Positions 45,661 to 54,533 are shown, counted from the first letter of the stretch. The stretch: 64,000 nt of DNA from Bacteroides intestinalis (GCF_902364365.1 NZ_CABJDN010000004.1:1-64000); one strand, 5' to 3'. Made by a program: numbers and translations. The notes: a model not told the origin generated them from the letters alone.

Positions 45661-47007
45661 ATGGAACTTGATTTACTTACAGCTATCTCTCCGATTGATG
45701 GCCGATATAGAGGAAAAACGGATGCCTTGTCGGCTTATTTCTCGGAGTTTGCCTTAGTCAAATACCGCGTGCAAGTGGAAGTGGAATACTTCATCACCTT
45801 GTGCGAGCTGCCTTTACCGCAGTTGAAAGGCGTAGACAAAAGTGTATTCGAAACTTTAAGAAATATCTATCGTAACTTCTCGGAAGCTGATGCACAACGT
45901 ATCAAGGATATTGAGAGTGTGACAAACCACGACGTGAAAGCCGTGGAGTATTTCCTGAAGGAAGAGTTTGATAAGATGGGTGGAATGGATGACTATAAAG
46001 AGTTTATTCATTTCGGACTGACTTCACAGGATATCAATAATACTTCTGTGCCTCTGTCTATCAAGGAAGCTCTGGAACAGGTATACTATCCGCAGATAGA
46101 GGAATTGATAGCGCAGCTTCGCACGTATGCGGAAGATTGGGCTGCTATCCCTATGCTTGCTAAAACACATGGTCAGCCAGCTTCTCCTACTCGTTTAGGG
46201 AAGGAAGTAATGGTGTTCGTCTATCGTCTTGAACGCCAATTGGCTACATTAAAGGCTTGTCCCATTACTGCTAAGTTTGGTGGTGCTACCGGAAATTACA
46301 ATGCACATCATGTTGCCTATCCGGAGTTTGACTGGAAAGCATTCGGTAGCAAATTCGTAGCTGAAAAGCTGGGATTGGAACGCGAAGAGTATACTACGCA
46401 GATCTCCAATTATGATAATCTTTCCGCTATCTTTGATGCAATGAAACGCATTAATACAGTGATGATTGATATGAACCGTGACTTCTGGCAATATATTTCC
46501 ATGGAATATTTCAAGCAGAAGATCAAAGCTGGTGAAGTGGGGTCCAGCGCTATGCCGCACAAGGTGAATCCGATTGACTTTGAAAATGCGGAAGGTAACT
46601 TGGGTATAGCTACTGCAATTCTGGAACATCTGGCTGTGAAACTGCCGGTATCTCGTTTGCAGCGCGACCTGACAGATTCTACTGTATTGCGTAATGTAGG
46701 TGTTCCGTTTGGACATATCGTAATTGCCATTCAAAGTTCGTTGAAGGGTTTGCGTAAGTTGTTGCTGAATGAAACTGCTATTTATCGTGATTTGGATAAT
46801 TGCTGGAGCGTGGTAGCTGAGGCTATTCAGACTATCCTGCGCCGTGAAGCATATCCGCATCCGTATGAGGCATTGAAAGCATTGACCCGTACTAATCAGG
46901 CTATTACGGAAGCTTCCATAAAAGAATTTATCGAAGGGTTGAATGTAAGCGAAGAAATTAAGAACGAATTGCGCGTCATTACTCCCCATACATATACAGG
47001 TATTTAA
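45661..47007 (+). CDS. purB: Adenylosuccinate lyase
   Basis: Lyase of 448 residues that acts twice in purine synthesis, on SAICAR and on adenylosuccinate. The fumarase/aspartase-superfamily signature GSSAMPHKVNP, with its catalytic serine loop, is exact. The His-containing segments TSQDINNTS and KTHGQPASPT are present. Single-gene unit with its own promoter. Confidence 0.97.
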   Translation: MELDLLTAISPIDGRYRGKTDALSAYFSEFALVKYRVQVEVEYFITLCELPLPQLKGVDKSVFETLRNIYRNFSEADAQRIKDIESVTNHDVKAVEYFLKEEFDKMGGMDDYKEFIHFGLTSQDINNTSVPLSIKEALEQVYYPQIEELIAQLRTYAEDWAAIPMLAKTHGQPASPTRLGKEVMVFVYRLERQLATLKACPITAKFGGATGNYNAHHVAYPEFDWKAFGSKFVAEKLGLEREEYTTQISNYDNLSAIFDAMKRINTVMIDMNRDFWQYISMEYFKQKIKAGEVGSSAMPHKVNPIDFENAEGNLGIATAILEHLAVKLPVSRLQRDLTDSTVLRNVGVPFGHIVIAIQSSLKGLRKLLLNETAIYRDLDNCWSVVAEAIQTILRREAYPHPYEALKALTRTNQAITEASIKEFIEGLNVSEEIKNELRVITPHTYTGI

Positions 47008-47150
47008 AATGAGTAGGAAAAATAGCCGGATAATGAAGCCAACATTTTAAATCCGGTGATTGTTAATATAGTATACATATATAATATAAGGTATAAGAGT
47101 GATAATAGAATGGCCGTGAGGCCAACGTTTAATTTTATTCGAATAAAACA

Positions 47151-48605
47151 ATGAGTACAGAAAACGAAACTTGGCGTGACGATTCTTCCAATGAGGAGAA
47201 TTCAGGCAACAGATTTGACAGAGAAAACAATTACAGCCGTCCGTCTTACAACCGTGAAGGTGGTGACCGACCTTATCGTCCGCGTTTTAACAGCGAGAGT
47301 GGTGATCGTCCACAGCGTGCTTACAGCAGTGATCGCCCGTATCGCCCGCGCTTTAATCCTAATGCCGAAGGTGGTGAACGTCCACAACGTTCATATGGTG
47401 ACCGCCCGTCTTACAACCGTGAAGGTGGCGACCGTCCTTATCGTCCGCGCTATAACAGCGAAGGTGGCGATCGTCCTCAACGCCCATCCTATGGAAATAA
47501 CAGTGGTGGTGACCGTCCTTACCGTCCTCGCTATAACAGTGAAGGTGGCGACCGTCCTCAGCGTCCTTCTTATGGTGACCGTCCTCAGCGCCCACGTTTT
47601 AACAGTGGTGATGGTGGACAGCGTTCCTATAACAATGACCGTCCTTACCGTCCACGCTACAATAGTGGTGATGGTGGCGACCGTCCTCAACGTCCTTATG
47701 GAAATTCCTCTTATGGCGGTTCTTCTTATGGTGATCGTCCTCAACGTCCGCGTTTTAATCCCAATGGTGGTGGAAGACCGGGTGGATATGGTCGTCCTCA
47801 ACAACGCCGTACACCGGATTATGATCCGAATGCAAAGTATAGCCGTAAGAAGCAGATAGAATATAAGGAGCAGTTTACTGATCCTAATGAACCGATCCGT
47901 TTGAATAAGTTCCTGGCTAATGCAGGCGTTTGCTCTCGTCGTGAGGCAGATGAATTCATCACAGCAGGTGTGGTTTCAGTAAACGGAGCAGTGGTTACAG
48001 AACTCGGAACCAAGATCAAACGCGGTGACGAAGTGAAATTCCACGATCAGACGGTGAGCATCGAGCGTAAGATCTATATCTTGCTGAATAAACCGAAAGA
48101 TACTGTGACTACCTCGGATGATCCGCAGGCACGCCGCACGGTAATGGATTTGGTGAAAGGTGCTTGTGATGAACGCATTTATCCGGTAGGTCGTCTGGAC
48201 CGCAACACTACAGGTGTATTGCTGCTGACGAATGACGGTGACTTGGCTTCTAAGTTGACTCATCCGAAGTTCCTGAAGAAGAAGATTTATCACGTACATA
48301 CAGATAAGAATGTGACAAAAGCTGATATGGATCAGATTGCAGCCGGTATTCAGTTGGATGACGGTGAAATCCATGCAGATGCTATCAGTTATACGGACGA
48401 TGTTAGACGGGATGAAGTGGGCATTGAAATCCACTCAGGTAAGAACCGTATTGTTCGTCGTATATTTGAGTCACTGGGCTACAAGGTAGTGAAGCTCGAC
48501 CGCGTATTCTTTGCCGGACTGACTAAGAAAGGCTTGCGTCGTGGCGAATGGCGCTATTTGAGCGAACAGGAAGTAAACTACCTGCGCATGGGCTCTTTTG
48601 AGTAA
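47151..48605 (+). CDS. Pseudouridine synthase (RluB/RsuA type) with repetitive N-terminus
   Basis: Protein of 484 residues. The C-terminal half is a complete RsuA/RluB-type rRNA pseudouridine synthase: an S4 RNA-binding domain (IRLNKFLANAGVCSRREADE, near 245-300) and the catalytic Asp350 in GRLDRNTTGVLLLT. The first 230 residues are a low-complexity tail of repeated GGDRPYRPRYNS and DRPQRPSYG-type units, rich in Gly, Arg, Pro, Tyr and Asp, a likely disordered RNA-binding region. Such tails occur in other Bacteroidetes RNA proteins. It is 28 bases before asnS. Confidence 0.93.
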   Translation: MSTENETWRDDSSNEENSGNRFDRENNYSRPSYNREGGDRPYRPRFNSESGDRPQRAYSSDRPYRPRFNPNAEGGERPQRSYGDRPSYNREGGDRPYRPRYNSEGGDRPQRPSYGNNSGGDRPYRPRYNSEGGDRPQRPSYGDRPQRPRFNSGDGGQRSYNNDRPYRPRYNSGDGGDRPQRPYGNSSYGGSSYGDRPQRPRFNPNGGGRPGGYGRPQQRRTPDYDPNAKYSRKKQIEYKEQFTDPNEPIRLNKFLANAGVCSRREADEFITAGVVSVNGAVVTELGTKIKRGDEVKFHDQTVSIERKIYILLNKPKDTVTTSDDPQARRTVMDLVKGACDERIYPVGRLDRNTTGVLLLTNDGDLASKLTHPKFLKKKIYHVHTDKNVTKADMDQIAAGIQLDDGEIHADAISYTDDVRRDEVGIEIHSGKNRIVRRIFESLGYKVVKLDRVFFAGLTKKGLRRGEWRYLSEQEVNYLRMGSFE

Positions 48606-48633
48606 TTATATAATATAGGTTTAACACAAATTT

Positions 48634-50037
48634 ATGGAAAAGATTAGTAGAACAAAGATTGTTGACGTATTGAAGCGCGAAGATTTTGGCGCTATGGTCA
48701 ACGTGAAAGGCTGGGTTCGTACCCGCAGAGGTAGTAAACAAGTTAATTTTATCGCCCTGAATGACGGTTCTACAATAAATAATGTGCAGGTTGTGGTAGA
48801 TTTGGCAAGCTTCGATGAAGAGATGCTGAAAGATATTACTACTGGTGCCTGTCTAAGTGTGAACGGTGAACTGACGGAATCTGTAGGTTCCGGTCAGAAA
48901 GCTGAGATTCAAGCTCGTGAAATTGAAGTTCTGGGAACTTGTGATAATACATATCCTTTGCAAAAGAAAGGCCATACACTGGAGTTTCTGCGCGAGATTG
49001 CTCACTTGCGTCCCCGCACGAATACTTTTGGTGCAGTGTTCCGCATTCGTCATAACATGGCGATAGCTATCCATACTTTCTTCCATCAGAAAGGTTTCGT
49101 TTATTTCCATACACCTATCATCACGGCTTCTGACTGTGAAGGTGCCGGACAAATGTTCCAGGTAACAACGAAGAACCTCTATGATTTGAAGAAGGATGAA
49201 GCCGGTTCTATCATTTATGATGACGACTTCTTTGGTAAGCAGGCCAGTCTGACGGTTTCCGGACAGTTGGAAGGTGAACTTGCTGCTACGGCATTGGGAG
49301 CTATCTATACGTTTGGTCCTACATTCCGTGCAGAAAATTCCAATACTCCGCGCCATTTGGCTGAGTTCTGGATGGTAGAACCGGAAGTTGCGTTCAATGA
49401 TATTACGGACAACATGGATCTGGCAGAAGAATTTATCAAATTCTGTGTGAAGTGGGCTTTGGATAACTGCGCTGATGATGTGAAGTTCCTCAACGATATG
49501 TTCGACAAAGGTTTGATTGAACGTCTGCAAAGTGTATTGAAAGAATCTTTCGTACGTTTGTCTTATACGGACGGTATCAAGATACTGGAAGAGGCTGTTG
49601 CTAAAGGTCATAAGTTCGAATTCCCGGTATACTGGGGTGTGGACTTGGCTTCTGAGCACGAACGTTATCTCGTGGAAGAACATTTCAAGCGTCCGGTTAT
49701 CCTGACTGACTATCCGAAGGAAATCAAAGCGTTCTACATGAAGCAGAACGAAGATGGTAAAACGGTACGTGCAATGGACGTATTGTTCCCGAAGATTGGT
49801 GAGATTATCGGTGGTTCCGAGCGTGAAGCGGATTACAACAAGTTGTTGACGCGTATTGACGAAATGCATATTCCGATGAAGGATATGTGGTGGTATCTCG
49901 ATACCCGTAAGTTCGGTACATGCCCTCACTCAGGCTTTGGTCTGGGCTTTGAGCGTTTGCTTCTGTTCGTGACGGGTATGGCGAATATTCGTGATGTGAT
50001 ACCTTTCCCGCGTACACCGCGTAATGCAGAGTTTTAA
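48634..50037 (+). CDS. asnS: Asparaginyl-tRNA synthetase
   Basis: Class II synthetase of 467 residues charging tRNA-Asn. The N-terminal OB fold ([20 protein letters not shown]) binds the anticodon. Motif 2 is [21 protein letters not shown] and motif 3 [15 protein letters not shown]. The segment [18 protein letters not shown] is the AsnRS form of motif 1. A terminator follows. Confidence 0.96.
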   Translation: MEKISRTKIVDVLKREDFGAMVNVKGWVRTRRGSKQVNFIALNDGSTINNVQVVVDLASFDEEMLKDITTGACLSVNGELTESVGSGQKAEIQAREIEVLGTCDNTYPLQKKGHTLEFLREIAHLRPRTNTFGAVFRIRHNMAIAIHTFFHQKGFVYFHTPIITASDCEGAGQMFQVTTKNLYDLKKDEAGSIIYDDDFFGKQASLTVSGQLEGELAATALGAIYTFGPTFRAENSNTPRHLAEFWMVEPEVAFNDITDNMDLAEEFIKFCVKWALDNCADDVKFLNDMFDKGLIERLQSVLKESFVRLSYTDGIKILEEAVAKGHKFEFPVYWGVDLASEHERYLVEEHFKRPVILTDYPKEIKAFYMKQNEDGKTVRAMDVLFPKIGEIIGGSEREADYNKLLTRIDEMHIPMKDMWWYLDTRKFGTCPHSGFGLGFERLLLFVTGMANIRDVIPFPRTPRNAEF

Positions 50038-50059
50038 CTCGTAAATACATAGATGAAGT

Positions 50060-50095
50060 AGCCTGCACAATCTTGGTTGTGCGGGCTCTTTTTTT
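50060..50095 (+). terminator. Intrinsic terminator after asnS
   Basis: AGCCTGCACAA (50060-50070) and TTGTGCGGGCT (50077-50087) pair with one wobble and are followed by seven T. Confidence 0.9.
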
Positions 50096-50129
50096 ACTGA
50101 TAAATTGTTATAATATCAAAATAAATACT

Positions 50130-50137
50130 TATATTTG
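50130..50137 (+). promoter_or_regulatory. -7 box of the DUF4488 gene
   Basis: TATATTTG is a full match to TAnnTTTG, 41 bases before the start codon. The -33 region holds only a TTG at 50105-50107 with a slightly long spacer. Confidence 0.55.
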
Positions 50138-50178
50138 TGACAGTCAGATGCCAATACGTTAACCCAATATATACGAAC

Positions 50179-50670
50179 ATGAAGAAGAAGTATTTCATTA
50201 CCATGTTGGCAGCGGTGCTGCTGGCGGTAACAGGAGCGATGGCACAAAAAAAGGCGAGTTTCAAACCTGCGGATTTGAAAGGCATCTGGCAGTTGTGCCA
50301 CTATGTATCTGAAATTCCGGATGTTCCCGGTACTTTGAAGCCCAGTAACACGTTTAAGGTGTTGAGCGACGACGGGCGTATTGTCAATTTCACTCTTATT
50401 CCCGGCAAAGATGCTATAATCACCGGATATGGTACCTATACTCAACTGACGGATAATAGCTATCGGGAAAGTATTGAGAAAAACATTCATCTGCCCATGC
50501 TGGATAATAAAGATAATATTCTGGAGTTTGAGATGGGAGAGGGTGGACTTATGCATCTGAAGTATTTTATTTCTAAAGATTTGAACGGCAATGAACTGAA
50601 CTGTTGGTATCATGAAACCTGGAAACGGGTAATGATGCCACCTGCATTCCCTGAAGATATTGTCCGCTAA
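50179..50670 (+). CDS. DUF4488-type secreted protein
   Basis: Exported protein of 163 residues, signal peptide ending GAMAQ near residue 23, and a lipocalin-like pattern ([32 protein letters not shown]) matching DUF4488. The frame opens upstream to 50137, inside the promoter; ATG 50179 starts a normal signal peptide. Function unknown. The 22-bp repeat array lies just downstream. Confidence 0.78.
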   Translation: MKKKYFITMLAAVLLAVTGAMAQKKASFKPADLKGIWQLCHYVSEIPDVPGTLKPSNTFKVLSDDGRIVNFTLIPGKDAIITGYGTYTQLTDNSYRESIEKNIHLPMLDNKDNILEFEMGEGGLMHLKYFISKDLNGNELNCWYHETWKRVMMPPAFPEDIVR

Positions 50671-50688
50671 AGCGGGCTATCCTGATAT

Positions 50689-50776
50689 AACAAGCAATGT
50701 TACGATGCAGAACAAGTAATCTTGTGCATCGTAACATTGCTTGTTTTGTACCATAACATTGCTTGTGATTGATAGT
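50689..50776. repeat. 22-bp-period palindromic repeat array, upstream of rplM
   Basis: Four 22-bp units begin at 50689, 50711, 50733 and 50755. The shared word is AACAAGCAATGTT or its relative AACATTGCTTGTT. Bases 50689-50709 and 50725-50745 form a perfect 21-bp inverted repeat, and the 15 bases between them (CAAG...CTTG) fold again. It separates the DUF4488 gene from the rplM promoter. Confidence 0.85.
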
Positions 50777-50804
50777 TAGCTTCTTTAAAAAAAAGAAGAA
50801 AACG

Positions 50805-50835
50805 TTTGCCAGTTTTGGGAAAATCCGTACCTTTG
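50805..50835 (+). promoter_or_regulatory. Promoter of rplM-rpsI-rpsB-tsf
   Basis: TTTG at 50805-50808 and TACCTTTG at 50828-50835 are 19 bases apart, a full match to the Bacteroides consensus. It predicts a leader of about 120 bases before rplM. Confidence 0.8.
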
Positions 50836-50841
50836 CAAGCC

Positions 50842-50960
50842 GATTATTATCTAATAAGGATAAGCAATTAATTCAGAGCGAGTTAATCTACCTTTGTCCG
50901 GGGTAGCTAATCCGTAATGAAGAATTTTTTTAGTAGTAACATTTAAAAAACAAATCAAGA
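50842..50960 (+). promoter_or_regulatory. Leader RNA of rplM, possible ribosomal-protein leader
   Basis: The promoter leaves a leader of about 120 bases before the GTG start of rplM. It includes segments such as CTACCTTTGTCCGGGGTAG, which can form a small stem, and an A/T-rich end. Leaders of ribosomal operons often bind the encoded protein; whether this one binds L13 is not shown by the sequence. Confidence 0.45.
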
Positions 50961-51422
50961 GTGGATACTTTAAGTTACAAGACCATTTCTGCAAACAAAG
51001 CTACGGTAACCAAAGAATGGGTTATTGTTGACGCTACAGACCAAGTATTGGGTCGTCTGGGCGCAAAAGTTGCGAAACTGTTGAGAGGAAAGTATAAACC
51101 AAACTTTACTCCTCACGTAGATTGCGGTGATAATGTTATCATTATTAATGCCGACAAAGTTAAAATGACAGGTAATAAGTGGACTGACAAAGTGTATTTG
51201 TCATACACAGGTTATCCCGGTGGTCAGAGAGAAATGACTCCTGCTCGTCTGCAGGCTAAACCGAACGGTGATGACAGACTGTTGAGAAAAGTAGTAAAGG
51301 GTATGTTGCCTAAGAACAAATTGGGCGCTAAATTGCTGAGCAATATGTACGTATATGCCGGCAGCGAGCACAAACATGACGCTCAGAACCCGAAATCAAT
51401 TGATATAAACTTACTTAAATAA
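50961..51422 (+). CDS. rplM: 50S ribosomal protein L13
   Basis: L13, 153 residues. The pattern EWVIVDATDQVLGRLGAKVA, the FTPHVDCGD segment and GMLPKNKLGAK are diagnostic. The start is a GTG, matching the usual Bacteroides length. It is 5 bases upstream of rpsI, the standard L13-S9 pairing. Confidence 0.97.
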   Translation: MDTLSYKTISANKATVTKEWVIVDATDQVLGRLGAKVAKLLRGKYKPNFTPHVDCGDNVIIINADKVKMTGNKWTDKVYLSYTGYPGGQREMTPARLQAKPNGDDRLLRKVVKGMLPKNKLGAKLLSNMYVYAGSEHKHDAQNPKSIDINLLK

Positions 51423-51427
51423 TAGAT

Positions 51428-51814
51428 ATGGAAGTAGTAAATGCATTAGGCAGACGTAAAAGTGCAATTGCACGCATTTTCGTAACCGAAGGTACAGGAA
51501 AGATTACTATTAACAAGAGAGACCTTGCAGAGTACTTTCCATCAACTATTCTTCAGTATGTAGTAAAACAACCGCTGAGCAAGCTGGGTGTTGCTGAAAA
51601 ATATGATATTAAAGTAAATCTTTGCGGTGGTGGTTTCACCGGTCAGTCTCAGGCTTTGCGTTTGGCTATTGCCCGCGCATTGGTGAAGATGAATGCAGAA
51701 GACAAGGCTGCTCTCCGCGCTGAAGGCTTCATGACTCGTGATCCGCGTTCTGTTGAACGTAAGAAACCGGGACAACCGAAAGCTCGTAGAAGATTCCAGT
51801 TCAGTAAACGTTAA
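51428..51814 (+). CDS. rpsI: 30S ribosomal protein S9
   Basis: S9, 128 residues, with the N-terminal NALGRRKSAIARIF and the basic C-terminus KKPGQPKARRRFQFSKR that reaches the P site of the ribosome. It follows rplM by 5 bases. Confidence 0.97.
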   Translation: MEVVNALGRRKSAIARIFVTEGTGKITINKRDLAEYFPSTILQYVVKQPLSKLGVAEKYDIKVNLCGGGFTGQSQALRLAIARALVKMNAEDKAALRAEGFMTRDPRSVERKKPGQPKARRRFQFSKR

Positions 51815-51849
51815 GAGTTGCAGAAATGTTGGGGCGGACAAGTTGCTTA

Positions 51850-51883
51850 ATTCTCAACTTTTATCTCTCAACTCTCAACTGAA
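51850..51883. repeat. 7-bp-period repeat, rpsI-rpsB gap
   Basis: Units of the AACTCTC type repeat with a 7-base step (TCTCTCAACTCTCAACTGAA). It lies inside the ribosomal-protein operon in a 174-base gap that also holds a possible CCGGG/CCCGG stem at 51905-51934. Confidence 0.6.
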
Positions 51884-51988
51884 AGAGCGTTTAGTATCTA
51901 AACTACCGGGACTCTGGATTGATAGACTACCCGGCGGTTGGTTTAGAAAAAACAAAAAAGAAAGTAAACGATTTAAAGAAAAAACAAG

Positions 51989-52825
51989 ATGTCAAGAACA
52001 AATTTTGATACATTATTGGAAGCCGGTTGCCACTTTGGTCACCTCAAAAGAAAGTGGAATCCTGCAATGGCTCCTTATATTTTCATGGAACGCAATGGTA
52101 TCCATATCATTGACCTCCACAAGACAGTTGCTAAAGTAGACGAAGCTGCTGAAGCTTTGAAGCAAATTGCAAAATCAGGAAAGAAAGTCCTGTTCGTTGC
52201 TACTAAAAAACAAGCTAAACAAGTGGTTGCTGATAAAGCGGCCTCTGTAAATATGCCTTATGTAATCGAGCGTTGGCCGGGCGGTATGTTGACTAATTTC
52301 CCCACTATCCGCAAGGCTGTTAAGAAGATGGCTACCATCGACAAATTGACAAATGACGGTACGTACTCTAATCTGTCTAAGAGAGAAATCCTGCAGATTT
52401 CACGTCAACGTGCTAAACTGGACAAGACTTTGGGTTCTATTGCTGACCTGACTCGTCTGCCGTCTGCACTGTTCGTTATTGATGTTATGAAAGAAAACAT
52501 CGCAGTTCGCGAAGCTAACCGTTTGGGTATCCCTGTATTTGGTATCGTTGATACGAACTCTGATCCTTCTAACATTGATTTCGTTATCCCGGCTAATGAT
52601 GATGCTACTAAATCAATAGAAGTAATTCTGGATGCTTGCTGCGCTGCTATGCAGGAAGGTTTGGAAGAAAGAAAAGCTGAAAAAGTAGACATGGAAGCAG
52701 CTGGTGAAGCTCCTGCCAATAAAGGCAAGAAGAAAGCTACAAAAGCAAGACTCGACAAATCTGACGAGGAAGCAATCAATGCAGCTAAAGCTGCTGCTTT
52801 CCTGAAGGAAGACGAAGAGGCTTAA
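51989..52825 (+). CDS. rpsB: 30S ribosomal protein S2
   Basis: S2, 278 residues. The N-terminus MSRTNFDTLLEAGCHFGH and the core RWPGGMLTNFPTIRKAVK are typical. The C-terminal 50 residues (from about 228) form a Lys/Ala/Glu-rich extension common in Bacteroidetes. It follows rpsI and precedes tsf, the usual S2-EF-Ts order. Confidence 0.97.
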   Translation: MSRTNFDTLLEAGCHFGHLKRKWNPAMAPYIFMERNGIHIIDLHKTVAKVDEAAEALKQIAKSGKKVLFVATKKQAKQVVADKAASVNMPYVIERWPGGMLTNFPTIRKAVKKMATIDKLTNDGTYSNLSKREILQISRQRAKLDKTLGSIADLTRLPSALFVIDVMKENIAVREANRLGIPVFGIVDTNSDPSNIDFVIPANDDATKSIEVILDACCAAMQEGLEERKAEKVDMEAAGEAPANKGKKKATKARLDKSDEEAINAAKAAAFLKEDEEA

Positions 52826-52831
52826 GATATA

Positions 52832-52909
52832 GTTGAGAGTTGAGAATTGAAAGTTGAGAGTTACTTTAAACGGCAATTCTCAATTCTCTATTCTCAACTC
52901 TCAATTGTT
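52832..52909. repeat. 7-bp-period inverted repeat, rpsB-tsf gap
   Basis: Left array: GTTGAGA, GTTGAGA, ATTGAAA, GTTGAGA, GTTACTT at 52832-52866. Right array, inverse: AATTCTC, AATTCTC, TATTCTC, AACTCTC, AATTGTT at 52875-52909. Together they form a long imperfect hairpin between rpsB and tsf with an 8-base spacer. Confidence 0.85.
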
Positions 52910-52954
52910 TTGTGAAGAATTTATTAATAATTAAAAATATAGAGGAAATATATT

Positions 52955-53947
52955 ATGGCTGTAACAATGGCTGATATTACCAAACTCCGTAAAATGACCG
53001 GAGCAGGTATGATGGACTGCAAGAATGCGTTGACGGAAGCTGAAGGCGATTTCGACAAGGCAATGGAAATAATCCGTAAGAAGGGACAGGCTGTTGCCGC
53101 TAAGCGTTCAGACCGTGAAGCTTCGGAAGGTTGTGTTCTGGCTAAGACTACCGGTAACTTTGCCGTTATCATTGCTTTGAAGTGCGAAACTGACTTCGTA
53201 GCTCAAAATGCTGACTTTATAAAATTGACTCAAGATATTCTGGATCTTGCTGTAGCTAACAACTGCAAGACTTTGGATGAAGTGAAAGCATTACCGATGG
53301 GTAACGGTACTGTACAGGATGCAGTGACTGACCGTAGCGGTATTACAGGTGAGAAGATGGAGCTTGATGGCTATCTGACTGTAGAAGGTGCAAGCACTGT
53401 TGTTTACAATCACATGAACAGAAATGGTCTTTGTACGATCGTTGCTTTCAATAAGGAAGTTGACGAGCAGTTGGCTAAGGAAGTGGCTATGCAGATTGCT
53501 GCCATGAACCCGATTGCAATTGACGAGGATGGTGTTTCTGAAGAAGTAAAGCAGAAAGAAATTGAAGTTGCTATCGAAAAGACCAAAGCAGAACAGGTAC
53601 AGAAGGCTGTTGAGGCTGCTTTGAAGAAAGCAGGTATCAATCCGGCTCACGTGGACAGCGAAGACCACATGGAAAGTAACATGGCTAAAGGCTGGATTAC
53701 AGCTGAAGATGTAGCAAAAGCAAAAGAAATCATTGCTACTGTTTCTGCTGAAAAGGCTGCACATTTGCCTGAACAAATGATCCAGAATATCGCTAAAGGT
53801 CGTCTGGCTAAGTTCTTGAAAGAAGTTTGCTTACTGAACCAGGAAAATATCATGGATTCTAAGAAGACTGTAAGAGAAGTGTTGGCAGCAGCTGACCCTG
53901 AATTGAAGATTGTAGATTTCAAACGTTTCACTTTGAAAGCTGAATAA
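52955..53947 (+). CDS. tsf: Elongation factor Ts
   Basis: EF-Ts, 330 residues, the nucleotide-exchange factor for EF-Tu. The N-terminal UBA-like domain reads MADITKLRKMTGAGMMDCKN and the core has ALKCETDFVAQN. It is the last gene of rplM-rpsI-rpsB-tsf and is closed by a strong terminator. Confidence 0.97.
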   Translation: MAVTMADITKLRKMTGAGMMDCKNALTEAEGDFDKAMEIIRKKGQAVAAKRSDREASEGCVLAKTTGNFAVIIALKCETDFVAQNADFIKLTQDILDLAVANNCKTLDEVKALPMGNGTVQDAVTDRSGITGEKMELDGYLTVEGASTVVYNHMNRNGLCTIVAFNKEVDEQLAKEVAMQIAAMNPIAIDEDGVSEEVKQKEIEVAIEKTKAEQVQKAVEAALKKAGINPAHVDSEDHMESNMAKGWITAEDVAKAKEIIATVSAEKAAHLPEQMIQNIAKGRLAKFLKEVCLLNQENIMDSKKTVREVLAAADPELKIVDFKRFTLKAE

Positions 53948-53962
53948 TTCAACTCAATATAT

Positions 53963-54005
53963 AAAAAAACGACCGTACGGGAATTCCCGTTGCGGTCGTT
54001 TTTTT
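53963..54005. terminator. Bidirectional terminator, tsf / SUI1 gene
   Basis: ACGACCG pairs with CGGTCGT and ACGGGAA with TTCCCGT around the centre GGGAATTCCC, with a small internal bulge. There is an A tract on one side and a T tract on the other, suitable for the convergent genes. Confidence 0.9.
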
Positions 54006-54047
54006 ATGCATATTTGCCTCTTTTGGAAGAAGTGATATACTTACTGA

Positions 54048-54064
54048 AAACAGACCATCTGTTT
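54048..54064. repeat. Single palindromic unit of the 22-bp repeat class
   Basis: AAACAGACCATCTGTTT is a perfect 17-base palindrome with 7-bp arms. It is the same word as in the array at 19481-19546 but stands alone here, just downstream of the minus-strand SUI1 gene. Confidence 0.7.
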
Positions 54065-54076
54065 CGGTGAACCGGA

Positions 54077-54424
54077 TTATCCTACCGGCTTAGTTTGCGT
54101 ATATCCCTCTTTTTTAAGTAGCTCCAGTACTTTCAGCTTGAAATCTCCCTGTACGATGATTTCTCCATCTTTGGCACTTCCACCTACGCCACATTTAGAC
54201 TTCAGCAATTTACCCAATTCCTTCAAATCATTTTCCGTACCTATGAAACCCGTGACGAGTGTGACTACTTTGCCACCCCGGTTCTTGCGATCCAATTGCA
54301 CGCGCAACTTCTGTTGGGAAGCTGCCGGAGTGATTTGATCTTCTTCATTTTCCTTTTCATAACTATAGTCCGGATTGGTAGAATAAACCACATTCAACCG
54401 TTCTTTCCAATCATTATTCTTCAT
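54077..54424 (-). CDS. SUI1/YciH-family translation factor
   Basis: Protein of 115 residues in the SUI1 (eIF1-like) family. The RNA-facing core RKNRGGKVVTLVTGFIG and LKSKCGVGGSAKDGEIIVQG match the YciH signature, and the end DFKLKVLELLKKEGYT is typical. Bacterial members affect start-codon selection. A promoter (TACTTTTG on the minus strand) is at 54446-54453. Confidence 0.9.
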   Translation of the reverse strand: MKNNDWKERLNVVYSTNPDYSYEKENEEDQITPAASQQKLRVQLDRKNRGGKVVTLVTGFIGTENDLKELGKLLKSKCGVGGSAKDGEIIVQGDFKLKVLELLKKEGYTQTKPVG

Positions 54425-54445
54425 ATTCGTTCTGTTTTAAGAATC

Positions 54446-54453
54446 AAAAGTAA
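54446..54453 (-). promoter_or_regulatory. -7 box of the SUI1 gene
   Basis: On the minus strand TACTTTTG fits TAnnTTTG, about 22 bases before the start. ATTG at 54474-54477 on that strand may be the -33 box at 20 bases. Confidence 0.55.
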
Positions 54454-54533
54454 TATTTTGCGCGAAACTTTGCAATCTTTTGAGACTTTTGTCGTCTAAT
54501 AGAAAACGCTAATTAGCTTCAAATATACAAAAT

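Noticed and set aside
48853..49929. 358-codon open frame opposite asnS
   Set aside because: It lies wholly inside asnS on the other strand, has a low-complexity composition of a shadow frame and no start signal.
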